The position numbers and the translations under genes were made by a program. A stretch of DNA of 64,000 nucleotides, taken from positions 62,001 through 126,000 of the forward strand of contig NW_027526666.1 of assembly GCF_052857255.1 (NCBI RefSeq). Reading direction: 5' to 3'. Positions 13,021 through 24,602 of the stretch are shown in pieces. The notes under the pieces were generated by a model that was not told where the DNA came from, searched no databases, and worked only from the letters and a program-made list of their open reading frames with translations. Position 1 is the first letter of the stretch; the number at the start of each line of letters is the position of its first letter. Source of the stretch: Amblyomma americanum (lineage: Eukaryota > Arthropoda > Arachnida > Ixodida > Ixodidae).

Positions 13021-16008
13021 TATTCCTGCTCAACACAACGGGATACATCGTTTTAGATCGAAACAAGCAAAATTCACGAGCATCGATTTTACAAGTCGTC
13101 GAAGAGTGGACGAGAGAAAGGTGTAAACTTTTTCTCTCAGAACTGCGCGAAAACTTGTATTCCGGCTCAAAACAACGGGATACATCGTTTTAGATTGAAA
13201 CTAGCAAGATTAACGAGCATCGATTTTACAAGTCGTCGAAGAGTAGACGAGAGAAAGGTGTAAACTTTTTCTCTCAGATCGGTGCGAAAACTTGTATTCC
13301 GGCTCAAAACAACAGAATACATTGTTTTAGATCGAAACTAGCAAAATTCACGAGCATCGATTTTACATGTCGTCGAAGAGTAGTCGAGAGAAAGGTGTAA
13401 ACTTTTTCTCTCAGAACTGCGCGACAACTTGTATCCGGCTCAAAACAACGGGATACATCGTTTTAGACCGAAACCAGCAAGACTCACAAGCATTGATTTT
13501 ACAAGTCGTCGAAGAGTAGACGAGAGAAAGGTTTAAACTTTTTCTCTCAGAACTGCGCGAAAACTTGTATTCCGGCTCAAAACAACGGGATACAACGTTT
13601 TAGATCGAAACTAGCAAGATTCAGGAGCATCGATTTTACAAGTCGTCGAAGAGTAGACGAGAAAAAGGTGTAAAGTTTTCTCTCAGAACTGCGTGAAAAC
13701 ATGTATTCCGGCTCAAAACAACGGATACATCGTTTTAGATCGAAACTAGCAAGATTCACAAGCATCGATTTTACAAGTCGTCGAAGAGAGCGAGAGAAAG
13801 GTGTAAACTTTTTCTCGCAGAACTGCGCGAAAACTTGTATTCCGGCTCAAAACAACGGGATACATTGTTTTAGATCAAAACAAGCAAAATTCACGAGCAT
13901 CGATTTTACAAGTCGTCGAAGTGTAGACGAGAGAAAGGTGTAAAATTTTCTCTCAGAACTGCGCAAAAACTTGTATTCCGGCTCAAAACAACGGGATACA
14001 TCGTTTTAGATCGAAAATAGCAAGATTCAGGAGCATCGATTTTACAAGTCGTCGAAGAGTAGACGAGAAAAAGGTGTAAATTTTTCTCTCAGAACTGCGT
14101 GAAAACCTGTATTCCGGCTCAAAACAACGGATACATCGTTTTAGATCGAAACTAGCAAGATTCAGGAGCATCGATTTTACAAGTCGTCGAAGAGTAGACG
14201 AGAAAAAGGTGTAAATTTTTCTCTCAGAACTGCGCGAAAACATGTATTCCGGCTCAAAACAACGGATACAACGTTTTAGATCGAAACTAGCAAGATTCAG
14301 GAGCATCGATTTTACAAGTCGTCGAAGAGTAGACGAGAAAAAGGTGTAAATTTTTCTCTCAGAACTGCGCGAAAACATGTATTCCGGCTCAAAACAACGG
14401 ATACATCGTTTTAGATCGAAACTAGCAAGATTCACAAGCATCGATTTTACAAGTCGTCGAAGAGAACGAGAGAAAGGTGTAAACTTTTTCTCTCAGAACT
14501 GCGCGAAAACTTGTATTCCGGCTCAAAACAACGGGATACATTGTTTTAGATCAAAACAAGCAAAATTCACGAGCATCGATTTTACAAGTCGTCGAAGAGT
14601 AGACGAGAGAAAGGTGGAAACTTTTTCTCTCAGAACTGCGCGAAAACTTGTAATCCGGCTCAAAACCACGGGATACATCATTTTAGATCGAAACTAGCAA
14701 GATTCACGAGCATCGATTTTACAAGTCGTCGAAGAGTAGACGAGAGAAAGGTGGAAACCTTTTCCCTCAGAATTGCGCGAAAACTTGTATTCCGGCTCAG
14801 AACAACGGAATACAATGTTTTAGATCGAAACTAGCAAGATTCAGGAGCATCGATTTTTCAAGTCGTCGAAGAGTAGACGAAAAAAAGGTGTAAATTTTTC
14901 TCTCAGAACTGCGCGAAAACATGTATTCCGGCTCAAAACAACGGATACATCGTTTTAGATCGAAACTAGCAAGATTCACAAGCATCGATTTTACAAGTCG
15001 TCGAAGAGAACGAGAGAAAGGTGTAAACTTTTTCTCTCAGAACTGCGCGAAAACTTGTATTCCGGCTCAAAACAACGAGATACATTGTTTTAGATCAAAA
15101 CAAGCAAAATTCACGAGCATCGATTTTACAAGTCGTCGAAGAGTAGACGAGAGAAAGGTGGAAAATTTTTCTCTCAGAACTGCGCGAAAACTTGTAATCC
15201 GGCTCAAAACACGGGATACATCATTTTAGATCGAAACTAGCAAGATTCACGAGCATCGATTTTACAAGTCATCGACGAGTAGACGAGAGAAAGGTGGAAA
15301 CTTTTTCTCTCAGAACTGCGCGAAAACTTGTAATCCGGCTCAAAACAACGCGATACATCGTTTTAGAACGAAACTAGCAAGATTCTCGAGCATCGATTTT
15401 ACAAGTCGCCGAAGAGTAGACGAGAGAAAGGTGGAAACTTTTTCTCTCAGAACTGCGCGAAAACTTGTATTCCGGCACAAAACAACGGGATACATTGTTT
15501 TAGATCGAAACAAGCAAGATTCACGTGCATCGATTTTACAAGTCGTTGAAGAGTAGACGAGAAAAAGGTGTAAATATTTCTCTCACAACTGCGCGAAAAC
15601 ATGTATTCCGGCTCAAAACAACGGATACATCGTTTTAGATCGAAACTAACAAGATTCACAAGCATTGATTTTACAAGTCGTCGAGAGAACGAGAGAAAGG
15701 TGTAAACTTTTTCTCTCAGAACTGCGCGAAAACTTGTATTCCGGCTCAAAACAACGGGATACATTGTTTTAGATCAAAACAAGCAAAATTCAAGAGCATC
15801 GATTTTACAAGTCGTCGAAGAGTAGACGAGAGAAAGGCGTAACTTTTTTCTCTAAAAACTTCGCGAAAACTTGTATTCCGGCTCAAAACAACGGGATACA
15901 TCGTTTTAGACCGAAACTAGCAAGATTCACGAGCATCGATTTTACAAGTCGCCGAAGAGAATGAGAGAAAGGTGTAAACTTTTTCTCTAAGAACTGCGCG
16001 AAAACTTC
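13021..16008. repeat. 2988-bp HOR, copy 2 of series (22 monomers)
   Basis: The offset to copy 1 is 3129 bp at first, then 2991 bp after about 13920. The 138-bp monomer at 10788-10925, with a six-T tract and CTCTAAAAACTG, is cleanly missing. Three further one-base deletions (about 15210, 15684 and 15840) reduce the offset to 2988. The T/G-type order, the three 135-bp monomers (about 14.03-14.43 kb) and the XhoI-type CTCGAG monomers are preserved. Confidence 0.87.
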
Positions 16009-17400
16009 TATTCCTGCTCAACACAACGGGATACATCGTTTTAGATCGAAACAAGCAAAATTCACGAGCATCGATTTTACAAGTCGTCGAAGAGTGGACG
16101 AGAGAAAGGTGTAAACTTTTTCTCTCAGAACTGCGCGAAAACTTGTATTCCGGCTCAAAACAACGGATACATCGTTTTAGATTGAAACTAGCAAGATTAA
16201 CGAGCATCGATTTTACAAGTCGTCGAAGAGTAGACGAGAGAAAGGTGTAAACTTTTTCTCTCAGATCGGTGCGAAAACTTGTATTCCGGCTCAAAACAAC
16301 AGAATACATTGTTTTAGATCGAAACTAGCAAAATTCACGAGCATCGATTTTACAAGTCGTCGAAGAGTAGTCGAGAGAAAGGTGTAAACTTTTTCTCTCA
16401 GAACTGCGCGACAACTTGTATTCCGGCTCAAAACAACGGGGTACATCGTTTTAGACCGAAACCAGCAAGATTCACAAGCATTGATTTTACAAGTCGTCGA
16501 AAAGTAGACGAGAGAAAGGTTTAAACTTTTTCTCTCAGAACTGCGCGAAAACTTGTATTCCGGCTCAAAACAACAGGATACAACGTTTTAGATCGAAACT
16601 AGCAAGATTCAGGAGCATCGATTTTACAAGTCGTCGAAGAGTAGAGGAGAAAAAGGTGTAAATTTTTCTCTCAGAACTGCGCGAAAACTTGTATTCCGGC
16701 TCAAAACAACGGATACATCGTTTTAGATCGAAACTAGCAAGATTCACAAGCATCAATTTTACAAGTCGTCGAAGAGAACGAGAGAAAGGTGTAAACTTTT
16801 TCTCTCAGAACTGCGCGAAACTTGTATTCCGGCTCAAAACAACGGGATAAATCGTTTTAGATCGAACTAGCAAGATTAAGAGCATCGATTTTACAAGTCG
16901 TCGAAGAGTAGACGAGAGAAAGGTGTAAACTTTTTCTCTCAGATCGGTGCGAAAACTTGTATTCCGGCTCAAAACAACAGAATACATTGTTTTAGATCGA
17001 AACTAGCAAAATTCACGAGCATCGATTTTACAAGTCGTCGAAGAGTAGTCGAGAGAAAGGTGTAAACTTTTTCTCTCAGAACTGCGCGACAACTTGTATT
17101 CCCGGCTCAAAACAACGGGATACATCGTTTTAGACCGAAACCAGCAAGGTTCACAAGCATTGATTTTACAAGTCGTCGAAGAGTAGACGAGAGAAAGGTT
17201 TAAACTTTTTCTCTCAGAACTGCGCGAAAATTTGTATTCCCGGCTCAAAACAACGGGATACAATGTGTTAGATCGAAACTAGCAAGATTCAGGAGCATCG
17301 ATTTTACAAGTCGTCGAAGAGTAGATGAGAAAAAGGTGTAAATTTTTCTCTCAGAACTGCGCGAAAACATGTATTCCGGCTCAAAACAAACGGATACATC
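15200..17400. other. Cluster of private one-base indels (possible consensus errors)
   Basis: Compared with their closest copies at 12.2-13.2 and 19.5-20.95 kb, this stretch has single-base losses near 15210, 15684, 15840, 16166, 16819, 16866 and 16877 and gains near 17102, 17240 and 17389, plus AATGTGTTAG near 17268. Most lie in short homopolymers (A, C or G runs). The sister copies agree with one another at these sites. This pattern fits low-coverage long-read consensus error better than biology. Confidence 0.6.
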
Positions 17401-19560
17401 GTTTTAGATCGAAACTAGCAAGGTTCACAAGCATCGATTTTACAAGTCGTCGAAGAGAACGAGAGAAAGGTGTAAACTTTTTCTCTCAGAACTGCGCGAA
17501 AACTTGTATTCCGGCTCAAAACAACGGGATACATTGTTTTAGATCAAAACAAGCAAAATTCACGAGCATCGATTTTACAAGTCGTCGAAGAGTAGACGAG
17601 AGAAAGGTGGAAACTTTTTCTCTCAGAACTGCGCGAAAACTTGTAATCCGGCTCAAAACCACGGGATACATCATTTTAAATCGAAACTAGCAAGATTCAC
17701 GAGCATCGATTTTACAAGTCGTCGAAGAGTAGACGAGAGAAAGGTGGAAACTTTTTCCCTCAGAATTGCGCGAAAACTTGTATTCCGGCTCAGAACAACG
17801 GGATACATCGTTTTAGATCGAAACTAGCAAGATTCTCGAGCATCGATTTTACAAGTCGTCGAAGAGTAGACGAGAGAAAGGTGGAAACTTTTTCTCTCAT
17901 AACTGCGCGAAAACTTGTATTCCGGCTCAAAACAACGGGATACATCGTTTTACATCGAAACTAGCAAGATTCACGAGCATCGATTTTACAAGTCGTCGAA
18001 GTGTAGACGAGAGAAAGGTGGCAACTTTTTTCTCACAGAACTGCGCGAAAACTTGTATTCCATCTCAAAACAACGGGATACATCGTTTTAGATCGAAACT
18101 AGCAAGATTCTCGAGCATCGATTTTACAAGTCGTCGAACAATAGACGAGAGAAAGGTGGAAACTTTTTCTCTCAGAACTGCGCGAAAACTTGTATTCCGG
18201 CTCAAAACAACGGGATACATCGTTTTAGATCGAAACTAGCAAGATTCACGAGCATCGATTTTACAAGTCGTCGAAGTGTAGACGAGAGAAAGGTGGAAAC
18301 TTTTTTCTCTCAGAACTGCGCGAAAACTTGTATTCCGGCTCAGAACAACGGGATATATTGTTTTAGATCGAAACTAGCAAGATTCACGAGCATCGATTTT
18401 GCAAGTCGTCGAAGAATAGACGAGAGAAAGGTGGAAACTTTTTCTCTCAGAACTGCGCGAAAACTTGTATTCCGGCTCAAAACAACGGCGGGATACATCG
18501 TTTTAGATCGAAACTAGCAAGATTCTCGAGCATCGATTTTAAAAGTCGTCGAAGAGTAGAGAGAGAAAGGTGGAAACTTTTTCTCTCAGAACTGCGCGAA
18601 AACTTGTATTCCGGCTCAAAACAACGGGATACATCGTTTTAGATCGAAACTAGCAAGATTCTCGAGCATCGATTTTACAAGTCGTCGAAGAGTAGACGAG
18701 AGAAAGGTGGAAACTTTATCTCTCATAAATGCGCGAAAACTTGTATTCCGGCTCAAAACAACGGGATACATCGTTTTAGATCGAAACTAGCAAGATTCAC
18801 GAGCATCGATTTTACAAGTCGTCGACGAGTAGACGAGAGAAAGGTGGAAACTTTTTCTCTCAGAACTGCGCGAAAACTTGTAATCCGGCTCAAAACAACG
18901 CGATACATCGTTTTAGAACGAAACTAGCAAGATTCTCGAGCATCGATTTTACAAGTCGCCGAAGAGTAGACGAGAGAAAGGTGGAAACTTTTTCTCTCAG
19001 AACTGCGCGAAAACTTGTATTCCGGCACAAAACAACGGGATACATTGTTTTAGATCGAAACAAGCAAGATTCACGTGCATCGATTTTACAAGTCGTTGAA
19101 GAGTAGACGAGAAAAAGGTGTAAATATTTCTCTCAGAACTGCGCGAAAACATGTATTCCGGCTCAAAACAACGGATACATCGTTTTAGATCGAAACTAAC
19201 AAGATTCACAAGCATTGATTTTACAAGTCGTCGAAGAGAACGAGAGAAAGGTGTAAACTTTTTCTCTCAGAACTGCGCGAAAACTTGTATTCCGGCTCAA
19301 AACAACGGGATACATTGTTTTAGATCAAAACAAGCAAAATTCAAGAGCATCGATTTTACAAGTCGTCGAAGAGTAGACGAGAGAAAGGCGTAAACTTTTT
19401 TCTCTAAAAACTTCGCGAAAACTTGTATTCCGGCTCAAAACAACGGGATACATCGTTTTAGACCGAAGCTAGCAAGATTCACGAGCATCGATTTTACAAG
19501 TCGCCGAAGAGAATGAGAGAAAGGTGTAAACTTTTTCTCTAAGAACTGCGCGAAAACTTC
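16009..19560. repeat. 3552-bp HOR, copy 3 of series (26 monomers, expanded)
   Basis: It starts and ends at the same marker (CTTCTATTCCTGCTC) as the two previous units but is longer. A run of G-type monomers at about 17.6-18.8 kb, with ATTCCATCTCAAAAC (18056), TCGAACAATAGACG (18135) and AACGGCGGGATAC (18484), is inserted relative to copies 1 and 2. The segment 16.2-17.4 kb carries many private one-base changes. Its TACATCG to TAAATCG variant (about 16847) recurs at 20402, 54315, 54724, 55545 and 60869. Confidence 0.86.
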
Positions 19561-20495
19561 TATTCCTGCTCAACACAACGGGATACATCGTTTTAGATCG
19601 AAACAAGCAAAATTCACGAGCATCGATTTTACAAGTCGTCGAAGAGTGGACGAGAGAAAGGTGTAAACTTTTTCTCTCAGAACTGCGCGAAAACTTGTAT
19701 TCCGGCTCAAAACAACGGGATACATCGTTTTAGATTGAAACTAGCAAGATTAACGAGCATCGATTTTACAAGTCGTCGAAGAGTAGACGAGAGAAAGGTG
19801 TAAACTTTTTCTCTCAGATCGGTGCGAAAACTTGTATTCCGGCTCAAAACAACAGAATACATTGTTTTAGATCGAAACTAGCAAAATTCACGAGCATCGA
19901 TTTTACAAGTCGTCGAAGAGTAGTCGAGAGAAAGGTGTAAACTTTTTCTCTCAGAACTGCGCGACAACTTGTATTCCGGCTCAAAACAACGGGGTACATC
20001 GTTTTAGACCGAAACCAGCAAGATTCACAAGCATTGATTTTACAAGTCGTCGAAAAGTAGACGAGAGAAAGGTTTAAACTTTTTCTCTCAGAACTGCGCG
20101 AAAACTTGTATTCCGGCTCAAAACAACAGGATACAACGTTTTAGATCGAAACTAGCAAGATTCAGGAGCATCGATTTTACAAGTCGTCGAAGAGTAGAGG
20201 AGAAAAAGGTGTAAATTTTTCTCTCAGAACTGCGCGAAAACATGTATTCCGGCTCAAAACAACGGATACATCGTTTTAGATCGAAACTAGCAAGATTCAC
20301 AAGCATCGATTTTACAAGTCGTCGAAGAGAACGAGAGAAAGGTGTAAACTTTTTCTCTCAGAACTGCGCGAAAACTTGTATTCCGGCTCAAAACAACGGG
20401 ATAAATCGTTTTAGATCGAAACTAGCAAGATTAACGAGCATCGATTTTACAAGTCGTCGAAGAGTAGACGAGAGAAAGGTGTAAACTTTTTCTCT
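19561..20495. repeat. Start of a fourth 3.55-kb-type unit, leading into the 4.1-kb HOR
   Basis: It continues at offset 3552-3553 bp from copy 3 and carries the same monomer order: GTGGACGAG, CAGATCGGTGCG, GCGCGACAACTTG, GAGGAGAAAAAGG and GAAAACATG. The match with copy 3 runs on past 20495 to about 22371. The next feature begins inside it because a new 4109-bp periodicity starts there. Confidence 0.83.
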
Positions 20496-23400
20496 CAGAT
20501 CGGTGCGAAAACTTGTATTCCGGCTCAAAACAACAGAATACATTGTTTTAGATCGAAACTAGCAAAATTCACGAGCATCGATTTTACAAGTCGTCGAAGA
20601 GTAGTCGAGAGAAAGGTGTAAACTTTTTCTCTCAGAACTGCGCGACAACTTGTATTCCGGCTCAAAACAACGGGATACATCGTTTTAGACCGAAACCAGC
20701 AAGGTTCACAAGCATTGATTTTACAAGTCGTCGAAGAGTAGACGAGAGAAAGGTTTAAACTTTTTCTCTCAGAACTGCGCGAAAACTTGTATTCCGGCTC
20801 AAAACAACGGGATACAATGTTTTAGATCGAAACTAGCAAGATTCAGGAGCATCGATTTTACAAGTCGTCGAAGAGTAGATGAGAAAAAGGTGTAAATTTT
20901 TCTCTCAGAACTGCGCGAAAACATGTATTCCGGCTCAAAACAACGGATACATCGTTTTAGATCGAAACTAGCAAGGTTCACAAGCATCGATTTTACAAGT
21001 CGTCGAAGAGAACGAGAGAAAGGTGTAAACGTTTTCTCTCAGAACTGCGCGAAAACTTGTATTCCGGCTCAAAACAACGGGATACATTGTTTTAGATCAA
21101 AACAAGCAAAATTCACGAGCATCGATTTTACAAGTCGTCGAAGAGTAGACGAGAGAAAGGTGGAAACTTTTTCTTTCAGAACTGCGCGAAAACTTGTAAT
21201 CCGGCTCAAAACCACGGGATACATCATTTTAGATCGAAACTAGCAAGATTCACGAGCATCGATTTTACAAGTCGTCGAAGAGTAGACGAGAGAAAGGTGG
21301 AAACTTTTTCCCTCAGAATTGCGCGAAAACTTGTATTCCGGCTCAGAACAACGGGATACATCGTTTTAGATCGAAACTAGCAAGATTCTCGAGCATCGAT
21401 TTTACAAGTCGTCGAAGAGTAGACGAGAGAAAGGTGGAAACTTTTTCTCTCATAACTGCGCGAAAACTTGTATTCCGGCTCAAAACAACGTTATACATCG
21501 TTTTACATCGAAACTAGCAAGATTCACGAGCATCGATTTTACAAGTCGTCGAAGTGTAGACGAGAGAAAGGTGGCAACTTTTTTCTCACAGAACTGCGCG
21601 AAAACTTGTATTCCATCTCAAAACAACGGGATACATCGTTTTAGATCGAAACTAGCAAGATTCTCGAGCATCGATTTTACAAGTCGTCGAACAATAGACG
21701 AGAGAAAGGTGGAAACTTTTTCTCTCAGAACTGCGCGAAAACTTGTATTCCGGCTCAAAACAACGGATACATCGTTTTAGATCGAAACTAGCAAGATTCA
21801 CGAGCATCGATTTTACAAGTCGTCGAAGTGTAGACGAGAGAAAGGTGGAAACTTTTTCTCTCAGAACTGCGCGAAAAACTTGTATTCCGGCTCAGAACAA
21901 CGGGATATATTGTTTTAGATCGAAACTAGCAAGATTCACGAGCATCGATTTTGCAAGTCGTCGAAGAATAGACGAGAGAAAGGTGGAAACTTTTTCTCTC
22001 AGAACTGCGCGAAAACTTGTATTCCGGCTCAAAACAACGGCGGGATACATCGTTTTAGATCGAAACTAGCAAGATTCTCGAGCATCGATTTTAAAAGTCG
22101 TCGAAGAGTAGAAGAGAGAAAGGTGGAAACTTTTTCTCTCAGAACTGCGCGAAAACTTGTATTCCGGCTCAAAACAACGGGATACATCGTTTTAGATCGA
22201 AACTAGCAAGATTCTCGAGCATCGATTTTACAAGTCGTCGAAGAGTAGACGAGAGAAAGGTGGAAACTTTATCTCTCATAACTTGCGCGAAAACTTGTAT
22301 TCCGGCTCAAAACAACGGGATACATCGTTTTAGATCGAAACTAGCAAGATTCACGAGCATCGATTTTACAAGTTGTCGAAGAGTAGACGAGAGAAAGTTG
22401 GAACTTTTTCTCTCAGAACTGCGCGAAACTTGTATTCCGGCTCAAAACCAACGGGATACATCGTTTTAGATCGAAACTAGCAAGATTCTCGAGCATCAGA
22501 TTTTACAAGTCGTCGAAGAGTAGACAGAGAAGGTGGAAACTTTTTCTCTCAGAACTGCGCGAAAACTTGTATTCTGGATCAAAACAACGGGATACATCGT
22601 TTTAGATCGAAACTAGCAAGATTCACGAGCCTCCATTTTACAAGTCGTCGAAGAGTAGACGAGAGAAAGGTGGCAACTTTTTCTCTCAGAACTGCGCGAA
22701 AACTTGTATTCCGGCTCAAAACAACGGGATACATCGTTTTAGATCGAAACTAGCAAGATTCACGAGCATCGATTTTACAAGTCGTCGAAGAGTAGACGAG
22801 AGAAAGGTGGAACTTTTTCTCTCAGAACTGCGCGAAAACTTGTATTCCGGCTCAAAACAACGGAATATATCGTTTAGATCGAAACTAGCAAGATTCACGA
22901 GCATCGATTTTACAAGTCGTCGAAGTGTAGACGAGAGAAAGGTGGAAACTTTTTTCTCACAGAACTGCGCGAAAACTTGTATTCCGGCTCAGAACAACGG
23001 GATACATTGTTTTAATTCGAAACTAGCAAGATTCACGAGCATCGACTTTACAAGTCGTCGAAGAATAGAGTAGAGAAAGGTGGAAACTTTTTCTCTCATA
23101 AATGCGCGAAAACTTGATTTCCGGCTCAAAACAACGGGATACATCGTTTTAGATCGAAACTAGCAAGATTCACGAGCATCGATTTTACAAGTTGTCGAAG
23201 AGTAGACGAGAGAAAGTTGGAAACTTTTTATCTCAGAACTGCGCGAAAACTTGTATTCCGGCTCAAAACAACGGCATACATCGTTTTAGAACGAAACTAG
23301 CAAGATTCACGTGCATCGATTTTACAAGTCGCGAAGAGTAGACGAGAGAGAGCTGAAAACTTTTTATCTCAGAACTGCGCGAAAACTTGTATTCCGGCTC

Positions 23401-24602
23401 AAAACAACGGGATACATCGTTTTAGAACGAAACTAGCAAGATTCTCGAGCATCGATTTTACAAGTCGTCGAAGAGTAGACGAGAGAAAGGTGGAAACTTT
23501 TTCTCTCAGAACTGCGCGAAAACTTGTATTCCGGCTCAAAACAACGGGATACATCGTTTTAGAACGAAACTAGCAAGATTCTCGAGCATCGATTTTACAA
23601 GTCGTCGAAGAGTAGACGAGAGAAAGGTGGAAACTTTTTCTCTCAGAACTGCGCGAAAACTTGTATTCCGGCTCAAAACAACGAGATACATCGTTTTAGA
23701 TCGAAACTAGCAAGATTCACGAGCATCGATTTTACAAGTCGTCGAAGTGCAGACGAGAGAAAGGTGGAAACTTTTTCTCTCAGAACTGCGCGAAAACTTG
23801 TATTCCGGCTCAAAACAACGGGATACATCGTTTTCGATCGAAACTAGCAAGATTCACGAGCATCGATTTTACAAGTCGTCGAAGAGTAGACGAGAGAAAG
23901 GTGGAAACTTTTTCTCTCAGAACTGCGCGAAAACTTGTATTCCGGCTCAAAACAACGGGATACATCGTTTTAGATCCAAACTAGCAAGATTCACGAGCAT
24001 CGATTTTACAAGTCGTCGAAGAGTAGACGAGAGAGAGCTGAAAACTTTTTATCTCAGTACTGCGCGAAAACTTTTAATCCGGCTCAAAACAACGGGATAT
24101 ATTGTTTTAGATCGAAACTAGCAAGATTCGCGAGCATCGATTTTGCAAGTCGTCGAAGAATAGACGAGAGAAAGGTGGAAACTTTTTCTCTCAGAACTGC
24201 GCGAAAACTTGTATTCCGGCTGAAAACAACGGGATACATCGTTTTAGATCGAAACTAGCAAGATTCTCGAGCATCGATTTTACAAGTCGTCGAAGAGTAG
24301 ACGAGAGAAAGGTGGAAACTTTATCTCTCATAACTGCGCGAAAACTTGTATTCCGGCTCAAAACAACGGGATACATCGTTTTAGATCGAAACTAGCAAGA
24401 TTCACGAGCCTCCATTTTACAAGTCGTCGAAGAGTAGACGAGAGAAAGGTGGCAACTTTTTCTCTCAGAACTGCGCGAAAACTTGTATTCCGGCTCAAAA
24501 CAACGGAATACATCGTTTTAGATCGAAACTAGCAAGATTCACGAGCATCGATTTTACAAGTCGTCGAAGTGTAGACGAGAGAAAGGTGGAAACTTTTTCT
24601 CT
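20496..24602. repeat. 4.1-kb HOR, copy A (4107 bp, 30 monomers)
   Basis: The unit is taken from CAGATCGGTGCG (20496) to the same motif at 24603. Markers in order are GCAAGGTTCAC, GTGGAAAC with TTCTTTCAG, TTTTACATCG, ATTCCATCTCAAAAC, TCGAACAATAG, AACGGCGGGATAC, ATTCTGGATCAAAAC, GAGCCTCCATTTT, TTTTAATTCGAAAC, CATAAATGCGCG, AAGTCGCGAAG, GAGAGAGCTGAAAAC and GTGCAGACG. It shares AACGTTATACATCG (about 21489) with copy C only. It carries several private one-base indels absent from B, C and D. Confidence 0.9.
21750..22900. other. Second cluster of private one-base indels, in HOR copy A
   Basis: Copy A alone differs from B, C and D by one-base indels near 21763, 21878, 22283, 22402, 22450, 22498, 22527, 22811 and 22874, mostly in runs of A, C or T. 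The loss in GCGCGAAACTTG near 22428 is shared by the other copies and so is a true variant. For the sequence of this unit, copies C and D should be preferred. Confidence 0.6.

Noticed and set aside
22420..22435. One-base loss in GCGCGAAACTTG near 22428 as a sequencing error
   Set aside because: The same loss is present in the sister copies near 26531, 29408, 33515 and 36947, so it is an inherited HOR variant.
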